NCBI GenBank assembly: GCA_030066045.1
Contig: JASJCJ010000018.1
Coordinates: 1-56,137 of the forward strand
Direction: 5' to 3'
DNA length: 56,137 bases
DNA from: Calothrix sp. MO_167.B12
GTDB lineage: Bacteria; Cyanobacteriota; Cyanobacteriia; Cyanobacteriales; Nostocaceae
The translations under genes and the position numbers were made by a program. The notes beneath the pieces were generated by a model, which saw nothing but the letters and a program-made list of their open reading frames with translations, was not told the origin of the DNA and made no database searches. This document shows positions 34,866 to 44,299 of the stretch, piece by piece. Positions within the stretch are counted from its first letter, which is position 1; the number at the start of each line of letters is the position of its first letter.

Positions 34866-35263
34866 CTACTCTCTCATGAACGTTTGTACACAACCAATCA
34901 TGAAAATACCTCTTACCTTTTCCCTATTCCCTATTTTCAAGTTAGTCTCCCATGAACTTTTGTACATAACCAAGCATGAAAATAATTCCCTAACTCTGGG
35001 CGGGGAAACCCCGCCCCTACTCCTTCCCTCCTTCCCTCCTTCACTCCTTCCCTCCTTCACTCCCTATTTTCTAGCTAGCCTCCCACAAGACAATCTCACA
35101 ACCTGCCCATGAAAATATCTCGAGTGTGGCTCCCACACCTAAGCTGTCAACTAACAACTAGCAACTAACAACTAACAACCATTTTCAAGCTAGTAGACAT
35201 TCCCAAATCTTTCTTCTTCAACAAGAACAATTTTATTTTTTAGTTATGAATTCATAAAAATCG
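34866..35263. repeat. Mosaic repeat region inside the gene run
   Basis: Contains three TTTTCAAG/CATGAAAATA-type units (34866-34915, 34934-34985, 35085-35120), the GGGCGGGGAAACCCCGCCC palindrome (34998-35019), CCTTCACTCCTTCC microrepeats, and AACTAAC heptamers (about 35148-35180). It separates the glycosyltransferase from the dehydrogenase pair, so co-transcription of these is doubtful. Confidence 0.8.
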
Positions 35264-35908
35264 ATGAAAAGACGTAAATTTATCACCATTTTCGGCACAA
35301 CATTAACTGTGACAGTTATCGGAGCAGCAGCATTACCAGGTTGGAAAGAGGGGATATATCAGAAATTTTATACATGGTATAAATCAGCCCAAAATCTGCC
35401 AGATGCAGCTCCTGGTTCCCTCAAAGCAAGCACCTTGCAATCCTTAATGGCAACTACAGAAGCACTGCTGGGGGATAAGTTACAAAACAAGAGTATCTAC
35501 GAAAAATTTTTCCAGTGGCACGCCAAGAAAGTACCTGGATACAATGAATTGTATGAAAAATTTGCTACTATCCTCAATCAAGAAGCGAAAAAAGTTAGCT
35601 CACGCAATTTCCCTGAGGTTGATATTGCCACACGACACAAAATTCTAGATCGAGTCGCAATGATCCCTGCTTCAAGTGCTTTACCACTAAAGGTAGAAAA
35701 CTTTCGCTTGACTATTTTAGAAAGAAATAAATGGTACTTTGACAAATTTATAGTGCGGGAAATTTTCCAACTATTTGCCAGAACAGATGCTTTGATTTTA
35801 ATTGGTTATGAATGTTGGCGGACTCAACCCCGTGGACTGAATAACTACAAAATAGAACCCGAGCAAGTGGCAAAAATTCAAAACCCCCAATTATCAATGC
35901 ACAACTAA
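35264..35908 (+). CDS. Tat-exported small subunit, gluconate-dehydrogenase-subunit-3-like
   Basis: 214 aa. The N-terminus MKRRKFITIFGTTLTVTVIG is a twin-arginine-type signal or anchor. The body is helical with SLMATTEALLGDKL (near 65-78) and an end block IFQLFARTDALILIGYECWRTQPRGLNNY, resembling the gamma subunit of FAD-dependent gluconate/sugar dehydrogenases (Gluconate_2-dh3). That subunit escorts a GMC flavoprotein through Tat. A GMC oxidoreductase without its own signal is encoded 145 bp downstream, which fits. The family match is by pattern and moderately certain. Confidence 0.65.
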   Translation: MKRRKFITIFGTTLTVTVIGAAALPGWKEGIYQKFYTWYKSAQNLPDAAPGSLKASTLQSLMATTEALLGDKLQNKSIYEKFFQWHAKKVPGYNELYEKFATILNQEAKKVSSRNFPEVDIATRHKILDRVAMIPASSALPLKVENFRLTILERNKWYFDKFIVREIFQLFARTDALILIGYECWRTQPRGLNNYKIEPEQVAKIQNPQLSMHN

Positions 35909-36053
35909 TCTTTAAGGCAATTGATATGAACAAAAATAGACTCTCATCAAGCCGTGTGGATTTATCCGTGGAGAGTCAAAAATTTGTTGGTGAGTTTCAT
36001 TAACCCTTCGATTTATCGATGGGGTAGCTAATAACTGATAACTGATAACAGAA

Positions 36054-37631
36054 ATGACTCAAAGTACCATTGCGATTGTTGGTTCGGGAATTGTGGGCAC
36101 CACCATTGCCTATCTGCTGACTCAAAAAGGCTACGATGTGGATATTTTTGAAAAGGGCCCTGAATACCCTTACCCCCACCGGACTCAATTTGAAGAAGAA
36201 ATAGCTTATGTTTACGAAAATCCTGCTTACCGTCTGCCCCCAGACCTAAAAGATATTACTCGTTCAAGTGACTTAAAACACAATCTCAATGGTGATTTTT
36301 ACGCAGTAGAAGGAGGAAGTTCTACAAGATGGTCAGCAATTACACTGAGGATGATTCCCAGTGACTTTAAAACTAAAACCCTCTATGGCTATGGTGAAGA
36401 TTGGCCGATTACTTATGATGACATCGAGGCTTACTACAGCAAAGCTGAGGAATTTTTGGGAGTTTCCGGAACCGATGCCGATAACCCATTCGCACCTCGT
36501 CGTTCCAAGCCTTATCCTCTACCACCCTTTGAACTCAGCTATCAAGATCAAATCTTCGCTGAAAAACTAAAGGCAAAAGGGATTATCTTGCACTCTACAC
36601 CCCAAGCAAGGACTCGTCTGAAGTATGGAGACAGACCTGCATGTGATAATTATGGTCCCTGTCAGGTTTGTCCTAATGGTGCCCGTTATTCTCCCAACTA
36701 TCACCTACAGTTAGCTAAAAAAACTGGTAAATGTAAAGTCCATGCCAACGTCACAGTCAGAAGAATTATCACAGATAAATCTGGACGAGCTACAGGAATT
36801 GTATATCAGCAGAATAATCAAGCCAAACAAAAAGAACACGCTGCTAAAGTAGTTATTATTGCAGCCAATGCCATTGAATCACCACGTCTGTTACTGTTGT
36901 CAAAAAATGAACAACATCCCAATGGAATTGGGAATAATTCCGGACATGTGGGCAAACACTTAAGCTTTCATCATGGATGGCATGGTGAACTACGCTACAA
37001 AAAACCTACATATCCTGCCAGATTTGGTGGTTGGACAGGACAATCCCATCAATTTCTCGATCCTCCTACCCGCAAGAAACATGGAGGAATTAAGATTGAG
37101 TTTCCATTTATCAATGCACCAGATGAGTTTCTCTTTGCTTCCCCTGAGAAATGGAAAACAGCCGCAGATGTGCTGGCCAATTTTGAAGATATCAAGCATT
37201 GGCATGGGATTCGTTTCCACTCAGAAGTTTCCGTAGGACCAGGAAAGTATGTTACTCTTTCTAAAAAGCGCGATCGCTTTGGAGATCCTTTTGCTCACGT
37301 TGAATACAAGACAGATGAGCGGGACTACGAAACCTATAAGTTTGCCAGTCAGTTGTTTAAAAAGATAGCTTCAGCAACGGATGCCGAACAAACCAAATTC
37401 TTCCAATTTCAGGAATTTACCACCACTGCCCATCATCATGGTACTTGTCGTATGGGTAAAGACCTCAAGAGCAGTGTAGTAGACCAATATGGTAAGGTAC
37501 ATGGCATCTCCAACCTGTTCGTCGCTGGTGGCAGTTCTTTTGTGGGTTCCGCAGCCGTCAATCCCACATTGACTATGGTGGCACTAGCTATGCGAACAGC
37601 TGATTATATTAGGGATCAGGTCTTGTCTTGA
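36054..37631 (+). CDS. GMC family FAD-dependent oxidoreductase
   Basis: 525 aa. The FAD Rossmann motif IAIVGSGIVGTTIAYLLT is at residues 5-22. A cysteine-bearing segment CDNYGPCQVCPNGARYS is at about 199-215. The C-terminal GMC signature AHHHGTCRMG (catalytic His), then NLFVAGGSSF and AAVNPTLTMVALAMR, are intact. It lacks a signal peptide; the preceding Tat-type subunit likely exports it by hitchhiking. It probably oxidises a sugar or alcohol and passes electrons to the chain. In this neighbourhood a role on a lipid-linked or released pentose is conceivable but unproven. CAGTTAT-like heptamers (TAACTGA) precede its start. Confidence 0.85.
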   Translation: MTQSTIAIVGSGIVGTTIAYLLTQKGYDVDIFEKGPEYPYPHRTQFEEEIAYVYENPAYRLPPDLKDITRSSDLKHNLNGDFYAVEGGSSTRWSAITLRMIPSDFKTKTLYGYGEDWPITYDDIEAYYSKAEEFLGVSGTDADNPFAPRRSKPYPLPPFELSYQDQIFAEKLKAKGIILHSTPQARTRLKYGDRPACDNYGPCQVCPNGARYSPNYHLQLAKKTGKCKVHANVTVRRIITDKSGRATGIVYQQNNQAKQKEHAAKVVIIAANAIESPRLLLLSKNEQHPNGIGNNSGHVGKHLSFHHGWHGELRYKKPTYPARFGGWTGQSHQFLDPPTRKKHGGIKIEFPFINAPDEFLFASPEKWKTAADVLANFEDIKHWHGIRFHSEVSVGPGKYVTLSKKRDRFGDPFAHVEYKTDERDYETYKFASQLFKKIASATDAEQTKFFQFQEFTTTAHHHGTCRMGKDLKSSVVDQYGKVHGISNLFVAGGSSFVGSAAVNPTLTMVALAMRTADYIRDQVLS

Positions 37632-37912
37632 ACTCTCCTAACCTAATTTCGTAGCACTATATAAGTAATTAAGCGAACCTAATATAACTTGAATTTGGGA
37701 TTGCTTCCTTACGTCGCACTTTGAAAAAAGAATGCAAGCCCTAAGTAGGGACACGGCACCAGAGTGATAATTTTATACACCAAAAGATTATGGATGCCGT
37801 GCCCTTACGAGGAATGTATGTGTCGCCAACATTATTTGAATTGGTATAACGGTTTTGAATTGTGGCATTTGCAGGCAAAATTAATTCGCGACTAGACGAT
37901 ACTACCTAGTAT
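37632..37912. repeat. Convergent gap with GGGCACGGC-bounded repeat
   Basis: Bases 37745-37808 carry GGGACACGGC, TGATAATTTTATACACCAAAAG and GATGCCGTGCCC, the inverted form of the module at 20249. GATTGCTTCCTTACGTCGCA (37698-37717) matches a fragment near 16784. Confidence 0.7.
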
Positions 37913-38686
37913 TCATACAATTGGATGCTCAAAGATTGCCACAGAAATGAGAAAATCTATCATAAAAATAGCAACCCAAGTAGTAACTACCGCAGCTGTA
38001 GCTGATTTACCAATTTCTTTCACCCCTCGGGTAGTTGTTAGTCCCCAACTACAACCAATAGTCGCAATCAGAGCACCAAAAATGAAACCTTTTAACAATA
38101 CAACTAGTAAATCGGATATGGCTAAAAAACTTCTCACCGACTCCAAAAATGTCTCTGGAGTCATATTGTAAAAATAGGCAGCTGCCACAACTCCACCACT
38201 AATTCCCACCACCAAACCCAAAATATTGACTACTGGTAACATCAAACAGCAAGCAATCATCCGAGGAAGTACTAGATAATCAATCGGATCGGTTTTGAGC
38301 AAATACAAAGCATCTATTTGTTCCGTTACTTGCATTGCCCCAATTTCCGCAGCAAAGGCAGAACCAACTTGTCCGGCGATGATACTAGCTGTCAAAATCG
38401 GAGCTAATTCCCGGCAAAAAGCCAAAGCGAAAGCACCACCGACAGCACTTACCGCATCAAATCTAGCTAGTTCTCTAGCAGTTTGAATGGTAAAAATCAT
38501 CCCTGCAAATAGATTCACGAGTAGCACTGGATAAATAGAACCAGGACCAACTGTGACCATATGTTCTAAAATTTGCCGATAATGGGTTTTGCCTTGTACA
38601 AAGTGTAGCCATGCTTGACCCAAGAGTAGTACAGCAGCACAACACCGGGTAATCCACGATGGCTGTGAATCTTGTTTTGGTTGCAA
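37913..38686 (-). CDS. MlaE-family ABC lipid transporter permease
   Basis: 257-aa permease of the MlaE family, which moves phospholipids or other lipids between membranes together with an MCE protein and an ATPase. Typical parts are LVNLFAGMIFTIQTARELARFDA, CRELAPILTASIIAGQVGSAFAAEIGAM, EQIDAL and DPIDYLVLPRM. Five or six hydrophobic segments are present. The start appears to be TTG at 38686 with AGGAGA six bases upstream; the next ATG would delete conserved sequence. The partner genes are not in this window. Confidence 0.88.
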   Translation of the reverse strand: MQPKQDSQPSWITRCCAAVLLLGQAWLHFVQGKTHYRQILEHMVTVGPGSIYPVLLVNLFAGMIFTIQTARELARFDAVSAVGGAFALAFCRELAPILTASIIAGQVGSAFAAEIGAMQVTEQIDALYLLKTDPIDYLVLPRMIACCLMLPVVNILGLVVGISGGVVAAAYFYNMTPETFLESVRSFLAISDLLVVLLKGFIFGALIATIGCSWGLTTTRGVKEIGKSATAAVVTTWVAIFMIDFLISVAIFEHPIV

Positions 38687-39106
38687 TGCAGTCTCCTGCT
38701 ACAGGGTGAACGAAAAAATTTGTGGGAGAGCTAGTGGTTTGTCTCATAAGTTCTGAAGGGTAAAAAATGTAGTGGGAGCGTCTCGCTCCCTGCTGTAATC
38801 AGCAAGCGGGCAAGATGCCCGCACTACAATAAATTCACAAAACTAATGTGGCGCAACACTAGATAAAGTAAGTAATAAGTAATTTGATCAGTTGCGGCTG
38901 TTGAGATCCCCGACTTTTATCCAAAGAATCCCTATGATGTGGGGATAAGTAGGTAGGTGTAATTAAATGTAAGACGCTTACCTCACCCCCAGCCCCTCTC
39001 CTTATTAAGGAGAGGGGGTGAGATTTTATATTTAGTTTGACCCAGTTACTTATTAATTCATAAGTCGGGGATCTCTTACCTATGCTGGAACACTAGAGGC
39101 ACTACT
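38687..39106. repeat. Repeat-rich gap
   Basis: At 38770-38830: GTAGTGGGAGCGTCTCGCTCCC followed by GCGGGCAAGATGCCCGCACTACAA, the unexpanded form of the element around the 24-bp array at 13029. ACTAATGTGGCGCAACACTAG (38841-38861) has a twin at 11423. CTCTCCTTATTAAGGAGAG lies at about 38997-39015. AGTCGGGGATCTC (about 39062) and GAGATCCCCGACTT (about 38905) form an inverted pair 150 bp apart, possibly the ends of another element. Confidence 0.7.
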
Positions 39107-39243
39107 AAGCTGTTAAGCGTCTAAATTGTATATATAAAGCGGGCAGGATGCCCCGAAGTCGCTACAACGGGGGGAACCCCCGCAACGCGCTTCTCTCCGC
39201 ACTACAATCACCTGATTTTTTTACTTTATACAATTTAGCTGTG
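39107..39243. mobile_element. MITE family B, copy 1
   Basis: Left end AAGCTGTTAAGCGTCTAAAT then TGTATATATAAAGCGGGC; right end TTTACTTTATACAATTTAGC. CTAAATTGTATA at both ends is inverted. The interior has GCGGGCAGGATGCCC and CCGCACTACAAT. It is the same family as 56000-56137 in opposite orientation. Confidence 0.7.
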
Positions 39244-39268
39244 TATTAACTTACCTACCATTGTTCAA

Positions 39269-40084
39269 TTAGCCAAATACCCGGTGTTGCAAACTAGGCA
39301 TTTGACGGCGTACCTGCTCTAAACGAGAGGGATTAATTTCTGCGATCGCTACTCCGGGTTTATCCCCTGCATCGGCGAGAATTACTCCCCAAGGGTCGAT
39401 AATCATGGCGTGTCCGTGGGTTTGGCGACGAGCGTAGTGGTTTCCGGTTTGTGCTGGTGCTATGACATAACAGGTATTTTCAATGGCTCTGGCTTGTAAC
39501 AATACTTGCCAATGGTCTTTCCCTGTAAAAGCGGTAAATGCTGCCGGTACAAAAATGGCATCCAGTCCTTGGTGGGACATCTGACGGTAAAGTTCCGGAA
39601 ACCGGACATCGTAACATACAGAAATGCCAATCTTACCAAAGTCTGGAGAGTTGAAAATCTGGGGCATTTCCTTCCCTGCCATCACGGTTCTAGATTCTTG
39701 GTAGGTATTGCCATCAGGAACATTAACATCGAATAAGTGTACTTTATGATAGCGACTGATCTCTTGCCCGTTAGCATCGATTAGCAATGCAGTATTGTAT
39801 ACCTTGTTTGTCTGCTCCACAGGTACGGGAAAACCACCACCGAGAATGGTAATTTGATAACGTTGTGCCATTGTTTTGAGAAAATGTTCGCTCTGGTGGG
39901 CAATAGTTTTAGCTTGAGCGAGTTTGTCTGCTTCTTCCCCTAAAAATGGAAAATTTTCTGGCAAACCAACTAATTCAGCTCCTTGACGGACGGCTAAATC
40001 AATTAATTCCTCTGCTTGTGCCAAATTTTTTTGGAGATTGGGCACACTGGTCATTTGAATAGCAGCGACAAGATAGGACTTCAT
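39269..40084 (-). CDS. Nit/omega-amidase type carbon-nitrogen hydrolase
   Basis: 271 aa from the ATG at 40084 (a TTG six codons upstream is less likely). The nitrilase triad is visible: Glu in GLPENFPFLG, Lys in YHKVHLFDVNVPDG and Cys in ISVCYDVRFPELYR. The close match is to Nit1/Nit2-type enzymes that hydrolyse deaminated glutathione or alpha-ketoglutaramate, a metabolite-repair task. The motif YHKVHLFDVN and ARAIENTCYVIAPAQTG are characteristic. A TnpB element ends about 45 bp upstream of the start, so the native promoter may have been altered. Confidence 0.87.
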   Translation of the reverse strand: MKSYLVAAIQMTSVPNLQKNLAQAEELIDLAVRQGAELVGLPENFPFLGEEADKLAQAKTIAHQSEHFLKTMAQRYQITILGGGFPVPVEQTNKVYNTALLIDANGQEISRYHKVHLFDVNVPDGNTYQESRTVMAGKEMPQIFNSPDFGKIGISVCYDVRFPELYRQMSHQGLDAIFVPAAFTAFTGKDHWQVLLQARAIENTCYVIAPAQTGNHYARRQTHGHAMIIDPWGVILADAGDKPGVAIAEINPSRLEQVRRQMPSLQHRVFG

Positions 40085-40106
40085 AAATTTAGTAACCAAC
40101 AAAAAT

Positions 40107-41530
40107 TAGGGGATGTAGATGTTGACACTCTCAGGTCTAAAGACACTGAGATTCTTTCATCATAGGGAGCGCAACCGCTTTACCCTCAGAAAGCATCTTC
40201 ACCGTATGCCCTACGGCTGCAAGTCCTCTAATTAGAACTACTTGAGATGCGGCAACATCTCTATCAGTTGTGTAGCCGCAATTGTCGCATTTATGAACAC
40301 GCTCTGCTAATGTCTTCTTACCTGTTTCGTGTTGGCAGTTGGGGCATATTTGGCTTGTTTTCCGTGCATCTACTTTTTGAAAATAGACACCACGCTTAAA
40401 ACAAGTTTGCTCAAGGATGTTGAAGAATTGACCAAAACCTGCATCTAGGCAATGTTTACCCAACATCCCACGGGATAGACCAACTAAATTTAAATCCTCT
40501 ACAAATATCATCCCCACACCATCACATAGTTGATGTGAAAGCTTTCTATGCCAATCTTTACGACAATTAGCAACGTATTCATGGAGCTTTGCAACCTTCC
40601 CAAGTGCCTTATGCCAATTGTTCGAGCCTTTGGGTTTTCTGGAAACACGCTGTTGTAGCAATTTCAGCTTACGTTCGGCATCAACAAAAAACCTCGGACG
40701 CTTGACTAAAAGACCGTTAGAAGTTGCAACCATTGACGTTAAACCCACATCTACACCCAAAGCCTTACCATGTGGCATAGGTGAGCCACTGCGGTGGACG
40801 GGTTCCCCGGCATAAAGCAAGTGGCGTTGAGGTACATTTACATCCCACTGCAACGTTATCATTGCATACCATCCAGAAACACGCTTAACAATTCTCACTT
40901 GCTTAACCTTTGCATCTTCTGGTATTGGTCGGGATTTTCTAAATCCAACCACACCAATTACAGGCAATTTAATCTTGTTGCCCATAACAGGATTGTTTTT
41001 GAACTGAGGAAAAACAAAACTTCGCATCCGACCACGCTTTTTAAATCTGGGAAATCCAAAGTTACGTTCCCACATCGAAGTGAAAGCTGTTTCAACCCGC
41101 TTTAATGTCTGTTGCAACACTTGGGACCCAACCCGCTTAAGATGTGGATATTGTTTTTTAGCCTCAGTTAAAGCCTTGGCTTGACTGTTGTATGTAGGTC
41201 TAGGAGCATCAGCAGAAATTATATACTGACTCTTGATAGAGCATGAATTTACATCACACGCACGAGATTTATACCAGTCCTTACGCTCACCCAAAGCATA
41301 GTTATATACCTGACGGTTCGTCTCTAGCCACTCGTTAAATATTTCTTTCTGGTCAGCAGTAGGTTTTAGCTTAAATTCATAGGTGAGTGTAAATGTCATT
41401 CTCATCACCTCCCATACCACTATACAACATTTCTATCTATCACCAGGACGAAAGTTAACAAAATGAAGTTAAATTGATACAGTGACTAAAGTCACTCGTG
41501 TCGCTTGTATCCCAGGTCTAAAGACGCGCT
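40107..41530 (-). mobile_element. IS200/IS605-group element with solo TnpB
   Basis: The right end (low coordinate) has the hairpin CTCAGTGTCTTTAGACCTGAG split as CTCAG-GTC-TTTA-GAC-CTGAG at 40130-40150, followed by AGTGTCAAC. The left end carries GTGAC-TAAA-GTCAC at 41482-41495 and GTCTAAAGAC at about 41516-41525. No TnpA gene is present. Exact borders are uncertain by some tens of bases. The 3' part of tnpB plus the right end should make the guide (omega) RNA, whose spacer would be the flanking DNA below 40120. Confidence 0.75.
40137..41399 (-). CDS. tnpB: TnpB RNA-guided nuclease (IS605 OrfB)
   Basis: 420 aa. The RuvC-like active site is complete: Asp in LGVDVGLTSMVATS, Glu in MIFVEDLNLVGL, Asp in TTDRDVAAS. 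The zinc ribbon CPNC-x15-CDNC precedes the last Asp. The start is set at ATG 41399 because GGGAGGTG lies seven bases upstream; in-frame ATG and TTG codons further up are too close to that site. The stop codon is inside the right-end hairpin, as expected when tnpB 3' end and guide RNA overlap. All catalytic residues are present, so it may be active. Confidence 0.92.
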   Translation of the reverse strand: MTFTLTYEFKLKPTADQKEIFNEWLETNRQVYNYALGERKDWYKSRACDVNSCSIKSQYIISADAPRPTYNSQAKALTEAKKQYPHLKRVGSQVLQQTLKRVETAFTSMWERNFGFPRFKKRGRMRSFVFPQFKNNPVMGNKIKLPVIGVVGFRKSRPIPEDAKVKQVRIVKRVSGWYAMITLQWDVNVPQRHLLYAGEPVHRSGSPMPHGKALGVDVGLTSMVATSNGLLVKRPRFFVDAERKLKLLQQRVSRKPKGSNNWHKALGKVAKLHEYVANCRKDWHRKLSHQLCDGVGMIFVEDLNLVGLSRGMLGKHCLDAGFGQFFNILEQTCFKRGVYFQKVDARKTSQICPNCQHETGKKTLAERVHKCDNCGYTTDRDVAASQVVLIRGLAAVGHTVKMLSEGKAVALPMMKESQCL

Positions 41531-42106
41531 TGTTTTACCCATACCGGAGGTTCCTGATAAAAATATATCTTTACTGCAAGAGAATTGTATATGCGATCGC
41601 GTTTTCATTGAAAATTGCTTGATCGGTTTTCCTTCAATTTTGGGTTTTGGATTGACGAGCGACTCCCTAAAAAGGGCGCACGCAATGCGCCCCTACAAAC
41701 TCCGCGCTTCTTAACCATTTTCAAGCTAGCCCCCCACGGTCAAATCCCACAACCAAGCCATGAAAAATGTTTCTGACCCACTGTCAACCGTCAACTAACA
41801 ACTAACAACTAACAACCATTTTCAAGCTAGTACGTAACTTTGACAACAATTGCCTCTAGGAAATTCGCCAATCAATTTACAGACATGACTAGAACTAATT
41901 TGTTTAAATACAACTATGGGAGCTAGAGGAATAAAGGAGTTGCATATATACTCAAGTTTTGAATTGCTTGTAGTTGATCAGCTGCAATCAATGCAATCTG
42001 TGAGATAGTTTTCGGCTCACATCATAATGACTCGATCTGCAAAACTCTTTGCCCAGGGTATATGTAGCCGTAACTACAAATATAAATCATTGCAACTCAA
42101 GTTCCT
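41531..42106. repeat. Repeat-rich gap before GH3 gene
   Basis: GGGCGCACGCAATGCGCCC (41676-41694), TTTTCAAGCTAGCC with CCATGAAAAATG (about 41718-41770), AACTAAC heptamers (about 41790-41815) and a closing TTTTCAAGCTAGTACG (41819-41834). 41840-42106 is unique leader of the GH3 gene, without a visible SD. Confidence 0.7.
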
Positions 42107-43717
42107 ATGCTACCTGATATTGATAAACTCTCACTTGCTCAACAAGTAGCTCAGATGGTGGTTGTCCGCGCTTCTGGCTACCTTTTCGATCATCAAATTC
42201 AATATCCTGCCTGGGAACCACCAGCAGCTAAATTAAAACACTGGGTGCAAGATTTGGGGATCGGAGGAATAATTTTTCTGGGAGCTAGTGCAGGAGAATT
42301 GGCGATCCGCATTCAACAGTTGCAAGATAGGGCAAACATTCCTTTATTAATTGCAGCTGATATAGAGGAAGGGGTGGGACAGCGTTTTAGCGGTGCAACT
42401 TGGTTCCCTCCACCAATGGCTCTAAGTGCTATTTTTCACCAAGACCAAAAGTTAGGGTTGCATTATGCCGAAAAAATGGGCGAACTTACTGCTCAAGAAG
42501 CTTTAGCTATCGGCATTAACTGGGTGTTGGCTCCGGTGGTGGATGTAAATAATAATCCAGATAATCCGGTAATTAATGTCCGTGCATTTGGGGAAAATAC
42601 GAATGAGGTAAAGGAATTAGCCTGTGCTTTTATTCGTGGTACTAAAAAATACCCTGTTATTACATCAGCTAAGCATTTTCCCGGTCATGGAGATACGGCG
42701 GTGGATTCCCACTTAGAGTTGCCGGCGATCGCTCATTCTCCAACTCGGTTAGCAGAGGTGGAATTACCCCCTTTCCAAGCTGCGATCGCTGCTGGGGTGG
42801 ATACGGTAATGAGCGCCCATCTCTTGATCCCCGCCTGGGATCAACAATTACCTGCAACTCTCTCACCGCAAATTTTGACGGGTAAACTGCGCCAACAATT
42901 AGGTTTTTCTGGCTTAATTAGCACCGATGCCTTAGTTATGGGTGCGATCGCTAATCGTTATGGTGCAAATGAGGCTCCTGTGATGGCTGTGGAGGCCGGA
43001 GCAGATATTTTACTTATGCCTGCTGACCCAGAAGGAGCAATTAGCAGCGTCTGTGAAGCCGTAGAAAGTGGGAGAATTGAGCGATCGCGAATTCGGGAGT
43101 CTGTGGAGCGTATTTGGCAAGCCAAAGGCAAAATTGCTTACCAGAGAACCGAGGTGAGTAATTTTACTCATCAAATCGCCAGTACAGAAGCTCAGACTAC
43201 GGTCAAAGAAATTCTTCGGCACAGTCTAATCACCCATGGCTATTTACCCCTTTCCCCGGCAAAATTCAGAAACGCAACACAAGTTAATAATTCCTCGTCA
43301 GCAGAAAATCCTACTGGACTACGGAACCTGATTGTGGTCGATGACCTGCTCAAATGCCCCTATATCAACCATTTAGCCCCTGCAATTTGTCTGCCAACCA
43401 AGATGGGATATCAAACCCAAATTTGCGATCATTATCATCCCAATTCGATCCATTTTTCCAGTAATTACCCGACTCTGCTACAGCTATTTATCCGGGGAAA
43501 TCCCTTTCGCGGCAGTGCCGGAATCAATCAAGCTGCTGAGGACTTGCTTAAAAAACTGTTAACAGATGGTTGTCTCCAGGCATTAATAGTATACGGTAGC
43601 CCTTATGTGTGGAACCAGTTTATACCCTTAATGCAGACAGAAACTCCAGGGGTTTTTTCCTATGGACAAATGCCCATAGCCCAAGAAACCGCATTGCTAA
43701 ATCTCTTTGAACTGTAA
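42107..43717 (+). CDS. Glycoside hydrolase family 3, NagZ-like
   Basis: 536 aa. The GH3 N-terminal barrel has KHFPGHGDTAVDSHLELP (residues about 187-204), containing the Lys-His-x-x-Gly-His-Gly pattern with the Asp-His dyad of beta-N-acetylglucosaminidases. The nucleophile aspartate is in LISTDALVMGAI (near 274). This suits NagZ-type muropeptide recycling. About 190 residues follow the barrel (350-536), longer than in enterobacterial NagZ and without a recognised domain. No signal peptide is seen, so it may be cytoplasmic. Confidence 0.87.
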   Translation: MLPDIDKLSLAQQVAQMVVVRASGYLFDHQIQYPAWEPPAAKLKHWVQDLGIGGIIFLGASAGELAIRIQQLQDRANIPLLIAADIEEGVGQRFSGATWFPPPMALSAIFHQDQKLGLHYAEKMGELTAQEALAIGINWVLAPVVDVNNNPDNPVINVRAFGENTNEVKELACAFIRGTKKYPVITSAKHFPGHGDTAVDSHLELPAIAHSPTRLAEVELPPFQAAIAAGVDTVMSAHLLIPAWDQQLPATLSPQILTGKLRQQLGFSGLISTDALVMGAIANRYGANEAPVMAVEAGADILLMPADPEGAISSVCEAVESGRIERSRIRESVERIWQAKGKIAYQRTEVSNFTHQIASTEAQTTVKEILRHSLITHGYLPLSPAKFRNATQVNNSSSAENPTGLRNLIVVDDLLKCPYINHLAPAICLPTKMGYQTQICDHYHPNSIHFSSNYPTLLQLFIRGNPFRGSAGINQAAEDLLKKLLTDGCLQALIVYGSPYVWNQFIPLMQTETPGVFSYGQMPIAQETALLNLFEL

Positions 43718-44062
43718 CTATTCTCCATCATTCAGTGTTGATTCACCGCAAAAACCGCAATTACGTAATCTTAACTACATAAAAAGACTGATATGACACA
43801 AACTATGTAAAAATAAGATTAAGTTAAATCAACCACTTCATTTGTTTGTGGTTAGGGCACTAATTACTAGAGAACACCATAATGTTATCTTATCTTGACA
43901 TTTGCAATATTTCTTTAGATAATTTGAGGTGTGTTAGCGTCAAAATGTAAATAGTTCAGTATTGTAAACTACAAAAGACTAGCAACACGTGTGTTTCTTG
44001 GGATGTTCGTTCCCAATAAATTTTGGGAATCATATTTACGTATAAATTCGTGAGTAAAAATA
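43718..44062. other. 345-bp gap, DUF4327 leader
   Basis: AT-rich and without repeats of the window's families. It probably contains the end of the GH3 transcript and the promoter of the DUF4327 gene. I see no convincing terminator or promoter box. Confidence 0.4.
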
Positions 44063-44299
44063 ATGAGCGCGAATACGGTGTCTACTATTAATTACTTCTC
44101 TTTGGATGTGATCCAGGACGAAGCACGCCGACTGGTACAAAAGGGAGTGGTTAGCCGTCAGCAACCAATATATGCCCTTTGTCAGTACATACCAGCGAGA
44201 GAATGGGCTTGCATTGAGTGTGAATTAGAACAATGTGATTTCTTGTTACGGGATCGGATTGCTGATTTAATAGGTCGGGAACAGTGGGAAAACGATTAA
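44063..44299 (+). CDS. DUF4327 family protein
   Basis: 78 aa, full length. The family is confined to cyanobacteria and is recognised from YFSLDVIQDEARRLVQKG, SRQQPIYALCQYIPAREW and FLLRDRIADLIGREQW. It has three cysteines (positions about 42, 54, 59) in LCQYI and CIECELEQC. Function is unknown. It is monocistronic, with long unique flanks. Confidence 0.87.
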   Translation: MSANTVSTINYFSLDVIQDEARRLVQKGVVSRQQPIYALCQYIPAREWACIECELEQCDFLLRDRIADLIGREQWEND

